Below, one piece after another: positions 44,319 to 52,089 of a DNA stretch of 64,000 bases. The notes beneath the pieces are model-generated. The model was not told the origin of the DNA. It did no database searches and saw only the letters and a program-made list of their open reading frames with translations. A program made the translations under genes and the position numbers. This DNA comes from Beijerinckiaceae bacterium (GTDB taxonomy: Bacteria; Pseudomonadota; Alphaproteobacteria; Rhizobiales; Beijerinckiaceae), in the NCBI GenBank assembly GCA_019745195.1, contig JAIETL010000009.1:38750-102749 (forward strand). Reading direction: 5' to 3'. Positions within the stretch are counted from its first letter, which is position 1. Every line of letters starts with the position of its first letter.

Positions 44319-45131
44319 TCAGTCATGCGCGCCAAGGATGGTTTGGTCGAAATCGATGTTCGCGCCGGTCATCAGTCCGGATTCGGCCGAGGCGAGATAG
44401 GCTACGGCCTTGGCGACCTCACGCGGGTCGATCAGCCGGCCGAAGGGCTGCGATTTCACCGCCTCAATGAGCCAGCCATCCTGCGCGCCATGGCGCAGCT
44501 TCATGATGGCGTCCTCGCCCGGCGTCGCCATCCAGCCGATATTGAGGCCGTTGACGCGAATGCGGTCCTTGAGCAGCCCGTAGGCCGCGTTCTTCGTCAG
44601 CGTCGCCAGCGCGCCCTTGGAGACGCTGTAGGCGGCGAGGAAGGGCTGGCCGCCATGGGCCGACATCGACTGGATGTTGACGATCGCGCCCGAGATGGTC
44701 TGCCGCCGCATCAGTTCGGCCGCGCCTTGAATCAGGAAGAAGGGCGCGCGCAGGTTGACGCCCATGATGCGCTCGTAAAGCTCAGGCGAGGTGTCGAGGA
44801 TGGAGCCCCGGTCGGTGTCGCCGGCGGCGTTGACGAGGATGTCGAGCCGGCCGAAGGCCGCCTCGGCCGCCGGCACGACGCCCTTGACCGCATCGAGACC
44901 GGCGAGGTCGGCGGCGTGAAAGGCCGCCTTGCAGGACGTCGTTGTCAGCGACGCCGCGACCGCTTCGCCACGCTCCACATTGCGCCCGGTCAGCAGCAGG
45001 CCGGCGACGCCCCGGCTAGCGAATTCGCGCGCGATCGCCTCGCCCAACCCCTGGCTGCCGCCGGTGACGATGGCGACCTTGCCCGCGAGATCGCGGCTGA
45101 AGCTCTCGGTGGCGACGGCTTGGGCGGACAC
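44319..45131 (-). CDS. SDR-family oxidoreductase of the inositol operon
   Basis: 270-residue short-chain dehydrogenase with TGGSQGLG (cofactor), NAAG, Ser in NIQSMSAHGG and YSVSK. The start is GTG 45131, with GGGAGGG upstream. The same frame stays open far upstream by chance, antisense to iolR and iolC, but those codons lack support. It is first in the minus arm of the inositol locus. Related SDRs in iol clusters act on inositol isomers or on downstream keto-polyols, and the substrate here is unassigned. Confidence 0.9.
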   Translation of the reverse strand: MSAQAVATESFSRDLAGKVAIVTGGSQGLGEAIAREFASRGVAGLLLTGRNVERGEAVAASLTTTSCKAAFHAADLAGLDAVKGVVPAAEAAFGRLDILVNAAGDTDRGSILDTSPELYERIMGVNLRAPFFLIQGAAELMRRQTISGAIVNIQSMSAHGGQPFLAAYSVSKGALATLTKNAAYGLLKDRIRVNGLNIGWMATPGEDAIMKLRHGAQDGWLIEAVKSQPFGRLIDPREVAKAVAYLASAESGLMTGANIDFDQTILGAHD

Positions 45132-45188
45132 TGCGGGATCACCCTCCCCGGGTAGAATCTGATATGAATGGATTGTTTTTATTCTCGA

Positions 45189-45206
45189 TTGGAATAAATA
45201 TTCCAA
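45189..45206. promoter_or_regulatory. IolR operator (GGAA-N6-TTCC palindrome)
   Basis: TTGGAATAAATATTCCAA is a perfect dyad with 8-bp arms and a 2-base centre. It contains GGAA-N6-TTCC, the binding motif reported for the RpiR-type IolR of Sinorhizobium meliloti. It lies in the 117-base spacer between the divergent SDR-iolG operon and iolR, so one bound repressor could control both arms and itself. Confidence 0.85.
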
Positions 45207-45248
45207 CTCTGGCACGGCAAAGTCAAGCTGCTTCTCCCCCGGAACCCG

Positions 45249-46109
45249 ATGTCGCAACCGACCACCCAGAGCGCTGCAAGGCCTGATTTCGACGGGTTCG
45301 TTGCGCTGCTGCACGAGCGCCGGCCGGCGCTGCCCAAGCGCCTGCGGCAGGTGGCGGACCATGCGCTCAGCCATCTCGACGACATGGCCTTCGGCTCGAC
45401 GGCGCAGATCGCGGCGAAGGCCGGCGTGCAGGCCTCGACGCTGGTGCGCTTTGCGCAGGCGCTCGACTATTCCGGCTTCAGCGAGCTGCAGGAGGTGTTC
45501 CAGTCCCGCCTGCGGCAGGCGGCCGACCACCGCCAGCGGCTTGCCGCGCTGCGGGCGACCACGGCCGCGACCGGCGGCAGCGCGGCCCTTCTGGAAGGCT
45601 TCGTGCAGGCGAGCGAAGCCTCGCTGGCGCAGCTTCGCGGCACGATCACGCCCGAACGTCTGGATGCCGCCGTGGCCTTGCTGGCGCAGGCCGAGACGAT
45701 CGTGCTCGTGGCGGCGCGGCGGATGTTCCCGGTCGCCTCCTATCTCGCCTACGCTTTCGGCAAGCTCGGGATCCGGGCCGTGCTGGTCGACCAGATCGCC
45801 GGCCTGGGCCCCGAACAGGCGGCCATCGCCGGCCCCCGCGACGCGGTGCTGGCGGTGAGCTGCGCGCCCTATGCGGCGGCGACGGTCGAGCTGGCGGCCG
45901 CCGCCCATGCGCGCGGCGTGCCGGTGCTGGCGCTGACCGACAGCGCGCTCTCGCCGCTGGCCGCCAACTGCCGGCTCTGGCTGGAAGTCGCGGAGGCCGA
46001 TTACGGCGCGTTCCGCTCCATGGCCGCGACGTTTGCGCTGGCGATGACGCTCGCTGTCGCCACAGCGGAAAAATCCGGCATGCCCGCCGATCCAGACCTG
46101 GCCGGATAA
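45249..46109 (+). CDS. iolR: RpiR-family regulator IolR
   Basis: 286-residue regulator with an N-terminal HTH of RpiR type (about 15-90; GSTAQIAAKAGVQASTLVRF is the recognition region) and a C-terminal SIS sugar-phosphate-binding domain (about 130-270; IVLVAARRMFPVASYLAY, AVSCAPYAAATVELA). It probably represses the iol genes until a phosphorylated intermediate such as DKG phosphate binds. The operator upstream at 45189-45206 supports autoregulation. iolC follows after 15 bases. Confidence 0.92.
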   Translation: MSQPTTQSAARPDFDGFVALLHERRPALPKRLRQVADHALSHLDDMAFGSTAQIAAKAGVQASTLVRFAQALDYSGFSELQEVFQSRLRQAADHRQRLAALRATTAATGGSAALLEGFVQASEASLAQLRGTITPERLDAAVALLAQAETIVLVAARRMFPVASYLAYAFGKLGIRAVLVDQIAGLGPEQAAIAGPRDAVLAVSCAPYAAATVELAAAAHARGVPVLALTDSALSPLAANCRLWLEVAEADYGAFRSMAATFALAMTLAVATAEKSGMPADPDLAG

Positions 46110-46124
46110 GAGGCGCGAAGCCGC

Positions 46125-48035
46125 ATGACCGACACCCCCGTCCCGACGCTCGACGTCATCACGATCGGCCGCTCCTCGGTCGATCTCTACGGCCAGCAGA
46201 TCGGCGGCCGGCTCGAGGACATGGGGAGTTTCGTCAAGGCGGTCGGCGGCTGCCCGACCAATATCGCCATCGGCACGGCGCGGCTCGGGCTCAAATCGGC
46301 GGTGATCACCCGCGTCGGCGACGAGCAGATGGGCCGCTTCATCCTCGAACAGCTCCGGCGCGAGGGCGTCGATACCAGAGGCGTCGTCACCGATCCGAAA
46401 CGCCTGACCGCGCTGGTCATTCTGGGTGTGCGCGACGAGCATACGTTTCCGCTGATCTTCTACCGCACCGACTGCGCCGACGCCGCACTCCATGAGAGCG
46501 AGATCGATGAGGCGTTCATCGCCTCGGCGAAGGCCGTCGTCGTCACGGGCACGCATTTCGCGATCCCCGATGCGGCGGCCGCACAGAAAAAGGCGATCGC
46601 GTTCGCGCGGAAGCATGGCCGCAAGGTCGTGTTCGACGTCGACTACCGGCCCAATCTCTGGGGGCTCGCCGGCCATGCCGCCGGCGAGGAGCGCTACATC
46701 CGCTCCGAGACGGTGACCGAGCACCTGCAGGCGATCATGGCCGAGTGCGACCTGATCGTCGGCACGGAGGAGGAGCTCCATGCGGCGGGCGGCTCCGAGG
46801 ACACGGTGACGGCGATCCGGGCGATCCGGAGCCTGAGCAAGGCCATCATCGTCTGCAAACGCGGGCCGATGGGCTGCGTCGTGTTTCCGGGCGCGATCCC
46901 GGACGCGATCGAGGACGGCATCAAGGGGCCGGGTTTTCCGGTCGAGGTCTACAATGTGCTGGGCGCCGGCGACGCCTTCATGTCCGGTTTCCTGCGCGGC
47001 TGGCTGCGGGATGAGCCGATCGAGACGGCCTGCGCCTATGCCAACGCCTGCGGCGCGTTTGCGGTCTCGCGCCTGCTGTGCTCGCCCGAAAGCCCGACCT
47101 GGCCGGAGCTGCAATACTTCCTGAAGCACGGCTCGCGTCACCGGGCGCTGCGCCGCGACGCCGAGATCAACCACGTTCACTGGGCGACGACGCGCGCGCC
47201 GCAAGCACCGACGATCATGGCGCTGGCGATCGACCATCGCTCGCAGCTCGAAGAGATGGCGGCCGAGGCCGGCGCACCGGTCGCACGCATCGCCGCCTTC
47301 AAGACGCTCGCGGTCGCGGCCGCCGCGCGAGTCGCAGGCGGCCGGTCGGGTTTTGGCATGCTGATCGACGGCACGCATGGGCGCGAGGCGCTGTTCCGGG
47401 CGCGCGACCACGGTTTCTGGATCGCCCGGCCGCTCGAACTGCCGGGCTCGCGGCCGCTTGCATTGGAGACCGACGCGGATGGCTCGCTCGGCTCGGAGCT
47501 GGCCGAATGGCCAGTCGACCATGTCGCGAAATGCCTGTGCTTCTACCATCCCGACGATGCTCTCGAGCTGAAAGCCGCGCAGGAGGCGGTGCTGAAGCGC
47601 GTCGCGCTGGCCTGCCGGCAGGTCGGGCGGGAATTGCTGGTCGAGATCATCGCGTCCAAGCACGGCCCGGTCGGCGACGACACCATCGCCAGCGTGATGC
47701 GCAGGCTTTATCGGCTTGGCATCCGGCCGGACTGGTGGAAGCTGGAGGGCCAGCCCTCTCCAGCGGCATGGGCGGCGATCGACGCCGTCATCGCCGAATG
47801 CGATCCCTATTGCCGGGGCGTGCTGCTGCTCGGGCTCGATGCGCCTGAAGAGGCGGTGGCCGAGGCCTTTCGAGGCTCGCGGGCGGCGTCATCGGTCAAG
47901 GGGTTCGCAGTCGGGCGCACGATCTTCGGCGACGTCGCGCGGCAATGGCTGGCGGGCAAGATCGACGACGAGGGCGCGACCACCCAGATGGCGGAGCGCT
48001 TCGGCCGGCTAGTTTCGGTCTGGCAGGGCCGGTGA
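46125..48035 (+). CDS. iolC: 5-dehydro-2-deoxygluconokinase IolC fused to DUF2090 domain
   Basis: 636-residue fusion. Residues 1-~330 are a PfkB-family kinase (VGGCPTNIAIGTARLG; YNVLGAGDAFMSGFLRG with the catalytic Asp), phosphorylating 2-deoxy-5-keto-gluconate. Residues ~345-636 are DUF2090, an aldolase-like TIM barrel (MALAIDHRSQLEEM, KCLCFYHPDD, VEIIASKHG, WWKLEG). The DUF2090 part may provide the IolJ aldolase step that cleaves the kinase product, since no separate iolJ is present. That pairing is inference from the fusion. The start ATG 46125 lies 15 bases after iolR. Confidence 0.94.
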   Translation: MTDTPVPTLDVITIGRSSVDLYGQQIGGRLEDMGSFVKAVGGCPTNIAIGTARLGLKSAVITRVGDEQMGRFILEQLRREGVDTRGVVTDPKRLTALVILGVRDEHTFPLIFYRTDCADAALHESEIDEAFIASAKAVVVTGTHFAIPDAAAAQKKAIAFARKHGRKVVFDVDYRPNLWGLAGHAAGEERYIRSETVTEHLQAIMAECDLIVGTEEELHAAGGSEDTVTAIRAIRSLSKAIIVCKRGPMGCVVFPGAIPDAIEDGIKGPGFPVEVYNVLGAGDAFMSGFLRGWLRDEPIETACAYANACGAFAVSRLLCSPESPTWPELQYFLKHGSRHRALRRDAEINHVHWATTRAPQAPTIMALAIDHRSQLEEMAAEAGAPVARIAAFKTLAVAAAARVAGGRSGFGMLIDGTHGREALFRARDHGFWIARPLELPGSRPLALETDADGSLGSELAEWPVDHVAKCLCFYHPDDALELKAAQEAVLKRVALACRQVGRELLVEIIASKHGPVGDDTIASVMRRLYRLGIRPDWWKLEGQPSPAAWAAIDAVIAECDPYCRGVLLLGLDAPEEAVAEAFRGSRAASSVKGFAVGRTIFGDVARQWLAGKIDDEGATTQMAERFGRLVSVWQGR

Positions 48036-48051
48036 TCGTGACCTCGCCAAA

Positions 48052-48175
48052 CTCAGCCCTCATCCTGAGGAGCGTCGCAGGCGCGTCTCGAAGGATGCTC
48101 CAGAAGATGCTGACCGATCGAACTGGAGCATCCTTCGAGACGCCGCTTTCGCGGCTCCTCAGGATGAGGACTGAG
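48052..48175. repeat. 124-bp palindromic repeat, family C, between iolC and iolD
   Basis: The outer arms (48052-48073 and 48154-48175) pair with one mismatch: CTCAGCCCTCATCCTGAGGA at the left, TCCTCAGGATGAGGACTGAG at the right. An inner pair (GTCTCGAAGGATGCTCCA with TGGAGCATCCTTCGAGAC) is also present. It lies wholly within the iolC-iolD spacer. Confidence 0.9.
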
Positions 48176-48201
48176 AGACAATGTCCGGGGAGCGTTTGGT
48201 G

Positions 48202-50040
48202 ATGGCGACGATCAGGCTCACCACGGCGCAGGCGCTGGTGAAGGCGCTCTCCGCCCAGAAGACCGTCATCGCCGGCGAGAGGCTGCCGCTCTTCGCCGGC
48301 GTCTGGGCGATTTTTGGCCATGGCAATGTCGCCGGGCTGGGCGAGGCGCTGCATGGCGCGCGCGATGTCCTGCCGACCTTCCGCGCCCATAACGAGCAGG
48401 CGATGGCGCATGCGGCGATCGCCTTCGCAAAGGCCTCGCGGCGGCGGCGGATGATGGCGGTGACGAGCTCGATCGGCCCCGGCGCGACCAATATGGTCAC
48501 GGCGGCTGCCGTCGCGCATGTCAACCGGCTGCCGCTGCTGCTGCTGCCGGGCGACGTCTTCGCCGGCCGCCGGCCCGACCCCGTGCTGCAGCAAATCGAG
48601 GATTTCGGCGACGGCACGGTCTCGGCCAATGACTGCTTTAAGCCCGTCTCGCGCTATTTCGACCGGCTGACGCGGCCCGAGCAGCTGATCCCGGCCTTCG
48701 AGCGGGCGATGGCCGTGCTGACCGACCCGGCCGAGTGCGGGCCGGTGACGCTGGCGCTGTGCCAGGACGTGCAGGCGGAAGCCTTCGACTATCCGGAGAA
48801 TTTCTTCGCCGAGCGGGTCTGGAGGCCGCGCCGGCAGCGGCCCGACGAGGCCGAGCTTCTGACTGCGGCGACGCTGCTCAAGGCGGCGAAGAAGCCCTTC
48901 GTGGTCGTGGGCGGCGGCGTTCTTTACAGCGAGGCTGAAACCAAGCTGCTTGCCTTCTGCGAGCGCCACGGCGTCCCGGCCGGCGAAACGCAAGCCGGCA
49001 AGAGCGCCCTGCCCTCCGGTCACCGGCTCAATCTCGGCGCGATCGGCGTCACCGGCACGGCTGCGGCCAATGCGATGGCAGCCGAGGCCGACGTCGTGCT
49101 CGCCGTCGGCACGCGCCTGCAGGATTTCACGACCGGCTCGTGGTCGCTGTTCGCTAGCCCGAACTGCCGGATCGTCGGGCTCAACGTGCAGGCTTTCGAC
49201 GCCGGCAAGCATCGCGCCCAGCCGTTCGTCTGCGATGCGCGCGCCGGGCTCGCCGAACTGACGACGGCGTTGGACGATTACGCGGCTCCGGCGGGCTGGA
49301 CCGCCAGGGCGGAAGCCGCGCGGATGGACTGGCTCGCCACGGCCGCGCGCCATACCGACGCCAGCAACGCGGCGCTGCCGAGCGATGCGCAGGTGGTCGG
49401 CGCGGTGCAGCGCTGGAGTCAGCCCTCTGACGTCGTGCTCTGCGCGGCGGGCGGCCTGCCGGGCGAGCTTCACAAGCTCTGGCAGGCGGGCGCTGCAGGC
49501 GGCTACCACATGGAATATGGCTATTCCTGCATGGGCTACGAGATCGCCGGCGGGCTCGGAGTCAAGATGGCGGACCCGGCCCGCGAGGTCGTCGTCATGG
49601 TCGGCGACGGCTCCTATCTGATGATGAACTCCGAGATCGCGACCTCGGTGATGCTCGGGCTGAAGCTCACCATCGTCCTGCTCGACAATCGCGGCTTTGG
49701 CTGCATCAACCGCCTGCAGGCCGCGACGGGCGGCGCAGCCTTCAACAATCTGCTGGCCGACAGCCGGCACGAGACGCTGCCGGAGATCGACTTCGCCGCG
49801 CATGCGGCATCGCTCGGGGCCGTGTCGCGAAAGGTGTCGTCGCTCGCCGAACTGGATGCAGCGCTGGCGGGGAGCCGCAGCGATACGCGCACCAGCGTCG
49901 TCGTGATCGACACCGATGCAGGCGTTTCGACCGACGCCGGCGGGCATTGGTGGGATGTCGCGGTGCCGGAGGTTTCGGTGCGCCCGCAGGTCGTCGATGC
50001 TCGGGCGAGCTATGAGGCGGCGCTGAAGGATCGCGGATGA
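48202..50040 (+). CDS. iolD: 3D-(3,5/4)-trihydroxycyclohexane-1,2-dione hydrolase IolD
   Basis: 612-residue ThDP-dependent ring-opening hydrolase of inositol catabolism. The N-terminal PYR domain has the catalytic Glu in FRAHNEQAMAHAAIAF. The C-terminal PP domain has VGDGSYLMMNSEIATS...VLLDNRGFG, the ThDP motif. The start ATG 48202 (MATIRLTTAQALVKAL) is chosen because GGGGAG lies 9 bases upstream and it matches IolD N-termini. The ATG at 48181 adjoins the repeat and has no ribosome site. It is separated from iolC and iolE by palindromic repeats. Confidence 0.96.
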   Translation: MATIRLTTAQALVKALSAQKTVIAGERLPLFAGVWAIFGHGNVAGLGEALHGARDVLPTFRAHNEQAMAHAAIAFAKASRRRRMMAVTSSIGPGATNMVTAAAVAHVNRLPLLLLPGDVFAGRRPDPVLQQIEDFGDGTVSANDCFKPVSRYFDRLTRPEQLIPAFERAMAVLTDPAECGPVTLALCQDVQAEAFDYPENFFAERVWRPRRQRPDEAELLTAATLLKAAKKPFVVVGGGVLYSEAETKLLAFCERHGVPAGETQAGKSALPSGHRLNLGAIGVTGTAAANAMAAEADVVLAVGTRLQDFTTGSWSLFASPNCRIVGLNVQAFDAGKHRAQPFVCDARAGLAELTTALDDYAAPAGWTARAEAARMDWLATAARHTDASNAALPSDAQVVGAVQRWSQPSDVVLCAAGGLPGELHKLWQAGAAGGYHMEYGYSCMGYEIAGGLGVKMADPAREVVVMVGDGSYLMMNSEIATSVMLGLKLTIVLLDNRGFGCINRLQAATGGAAFNNLLADSRHETLPEIDFAAHAASLGAVSRKVSSLAELDAALAGSRSDTRTSVVVIDTDAGVSTDAGGHWWDVAVPEVSVRPQVVDARASYEAALKDRG

Positions 50041-50064
50041 CGATGTTGGTCGATGGACGGCGCA

Positions 50065-50234
50065 CCCCCAACCCCCCTCCCCCTCGTGGGGAGGGGTTGG
50101 GGGTGGGGGGCGTGGTGGAGGGCTCCCTGTTGCCGAATGCGGTGCTGCCGCCGGCCCAGCGCCTGATCCGCACGCCGCTCACCCGGTCGTTCGCCCCCCA
50201 CCCCTATCCCCTCCCCACGAGGGGGAGGGGAAGA
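50065..50234. repeat. 170-bp C/G-tract palindromic repeat, family D, between iolD and iolE
   Basis: The left arm (50081-50112, CCCTCGTGGGGAGGGG...) and right arm (50192-50223, ...CTCCCCACGAGGG) are inverted with about three mismatches. The left side is itself a smaller hairpin of C and G tracts. It fills most of the 243-base iolD-iolE spacer; the remaining bases upstream of iolE hold its ribosome site (TTGGAGAAAAGC). Confidence 0.85.
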
Positions 50235-50283
50235 GCCTTGTCGATCCGACGGCAGGGCCGAGACTAATCTTGGAGAAAAGCAC

Positions 50284-51183
50284 ATGCCCATCCGCATCGG
50301 CGCCAACCCCATCGGCTGGTCGAACGACGACCTGCAGGAGATCGGGGGGGCGACCTCGCTCGAAACCTGCCTCGCCGAGGCGAGGGAGGCCGGGTTCGAA
50401 GGCATGGAGCTCGGCCACAAATTTCCGCGCGAGCCCAAGGCGCTGAAGGCGGCGCTCGATCCCTTCGGCATGGCCTGCATCTCGGGCTGGTACTCGGCCG
50501 AACTGCTGCTGCGCGACGCTGAGGCCGAGATGCAAACCTTGCGGCCGCATCTCGATCTGCTCAAGGCGATGGGGTCCAATGTGCTGGTCTTCGCCGAGAC
50601 CTCGAACGCGATCCATGGCGACCGCTCGAAAGCCCTGTCGCAGCGGCCGGTGCTGGCGGCGGGCGAGTGGAAACGCTTCGGCGAGCGGATGACGCAGGTC
50701 GCCGAGCGCACGCTCGCCGAGGGCGTTCGGCTGGTCTACCACCATCATATGGGCACGGTCGTCGAGAGCGGGGCCGACATCGACGCGCTGATGGCTGCGA
50801 CCGGGGACGCCGTGCATCTGCTGCTCGACACCGGCCATGCGACCTGGGGCGGGACCGACCCCGCCGCTCTGGCTGCGCGCTATCGCTCCCGCATCAGCCA
50901 TGTCCACGCCAAGGACGTCCGACAATCCGTGATGGAGCAGGCCCGCGCCGAGGACTGGAGCTTTCTCGACGCCGTGCTCGGCAAGGGCAAGGAGCTTGGC
51001 GTCTACACCGTGCCGGGCGACGGCATGGTGGACTATCCGGCCGTCTTCAGGGCGCTGCCGGGCTACTCCGGCTGGGTCGTCGTCGAGGCCGAGCAGGACC
51101 CCGAAAAGGCCCACCCACTGACCTATGCCAAGAAGGGCGTCGCCCATCTGCGCGCCAGCCTGAAGGAGGCCGGCCTCGCCTGA
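50284..51183 (+). CDS. iolE: Myo-inosose-2 dehydratase IolE
   Basis: 299-residue TIM-barrel dehydratase converting 2-keto-myo-inositol to the diketone used by IolD. Family motifs are ANPIGWSNDDLQEIGG at the start, VYHHHMGTVVES (metal-site His and Glu) and LLDTGHATWGGTD. Its ATG has GGAGAAAA upstream. The spacing to iolB is 14 bases. Its separation from iolD by a repeat may alter its expression relative to iolC and iolD. Confidence 0.96.
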   Translation: MPIRIGANPIGWSNDDLQEIGGATSLETCLAEAREAGFEGMELGHKFPREPKALKAALDPFGMACISGWYSAELLLRDAEAEMQTLRPHLDLLKAMGSNVLVFAETSNAIHGDRSKALSQRPVLAAGEWKRFGERMTQVAERTLAEGVRLVYHHHMGTVVESGADIDALMAATGDAVHLLLDTGHATWGGTDPAALAARYRSRISHVHAKDVRQSVMEQARAEDWSFLDAVLGKGKELGVYTVPGDGMVDYPAVFRALPGYSGWVVVEAEQDPEKAHPLTYAKKGVAHLRASLKEAGLA

Positions 51184-51197
51184 GGCCGGAGGCCGCC

Positions 51198-52007
51198 ATG
51201 TCGAAGCTGCTCGTCAGACCATCGTCGCCGGATGCGGAGGGTCGGATCCACCATGTCACGCCGCAATCGGCCGGCTGGACCCATGTCGGATTCGACGTGC
51301 ATCGGCTCGTCGCCGGGCAAGGCATTGCGCGAGACGCCGGCGAGCGCGAAATCTGCATCGTGCTGCTGGCCGGCAGGGCGGCTGTGTCGGCAGGCAGTGA
51401 GGATTTCGGCACGATCGGCGGGCGGGCCTCGCCCTTCGAGCCCGATCCGTGGTCGTTCTATGTCCCGGCCGGGACGGACTGGAGCCTGACCGCGCAAGGC
51501 CCGTGCGAGGTCGGCATCTGCTCGGCGCCGGGGAAACCCGGCCTGAGGCCGCGCGTGATCGCGCCAAAGGATGTCGGCTGCCTGACGCGCGGCGAGGGCT
51601 CCAACACCCGCCATGTCCGCAACATCCTGCCAGAAACCGAACCTGCGGAGGGGCTGCTCGTGGTCGAGGTCATCACGCCGTCAGGCTGCTGGTCGAGCTA
51701 TCCGCCGCACAAGCACGACCGCGATGCGCTGCCCCATGAATCGCTGCTGGAGGAGACCTATTACCACCGGCTGGACCCGCCGCAGGGCTTTTGCTTCCAG
51801 CGCGTCTACACCGACGACCGCTCGCTCGACGAGACGCTGAGCGCGCAGGACGGCGATGTCGTGCTGGTGCCGGAGGGCTACCACCCCGTCGCCGCGCCGC
51901 ATGGCTACGAGCTGTATTATCTCAACGTCATGGCCGGGCCGAAGCGGGTCTGGAAGTTCCACAACGAGCCGGCGCATGAATGGCTGCTCGCGCCGAAACC
52001 GGCCTGA
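51198..52007 (+). CDS. iolB: 5-deoxy-glucuronate isomerase IolB
   Basis: 269-residue bicupin isomerase converting 5-deoxyglucuronate (IolD product) to DKG, the IolC substrate. The metal site reads SSYPPHKHDRD followed by EETYYHR, and the C-terminal cupin has GYHPVAAPHGYELYYLN. ATG 51198 has CCGGAGGCC upstream; earlier in-frame codons would only read iolE out of frame. It ends the iol plus operon. iolA (methylmalonate-semialdehyde dehydrogenase) does not follow and must be encoded elsewhere if the pathway is complete. Confidence 0.96.
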   Translation: MSKLLVRPSSPDAEGRIHHVTPQSAGWTHVGFDVHRLVAGQGIARDAGEREICIVLLAGRAAVSAGSEDFGTIGGRASPFEPDPWSFYVPAGTDWSLTAQGPCEVGICSAPGKPGLRPRVIAPKDVGCLTRGEGSNTRHVRNILPETEPAEGLLVVEVITPSGCWSSYPPHKHDRDALPHESLLEETYYHRLDPPQGFCFQRVYTDDRSLDETLSAQDGDVVLVPEGYHPVAAPHGYELYYLNVMAGPKRVWKFHNEPAHEWLLAPKPA

Positions 52008-52089
52008 GCGCTATCGCCGGTTGCAGGCGACATGACGCAGCGTCCGTTGGTGTGCTAACCTTCGCCGTCCCTTGCGTAAGGAGGCGGGC

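Noticed and set aside
45132..47663. Upstream extension of the inositol SDR frame to 1114 codons.
   Set aside because: The extension is antisense to iolR and iolC and crosses the operator region. The SDR fold begins right after GTG 45131.
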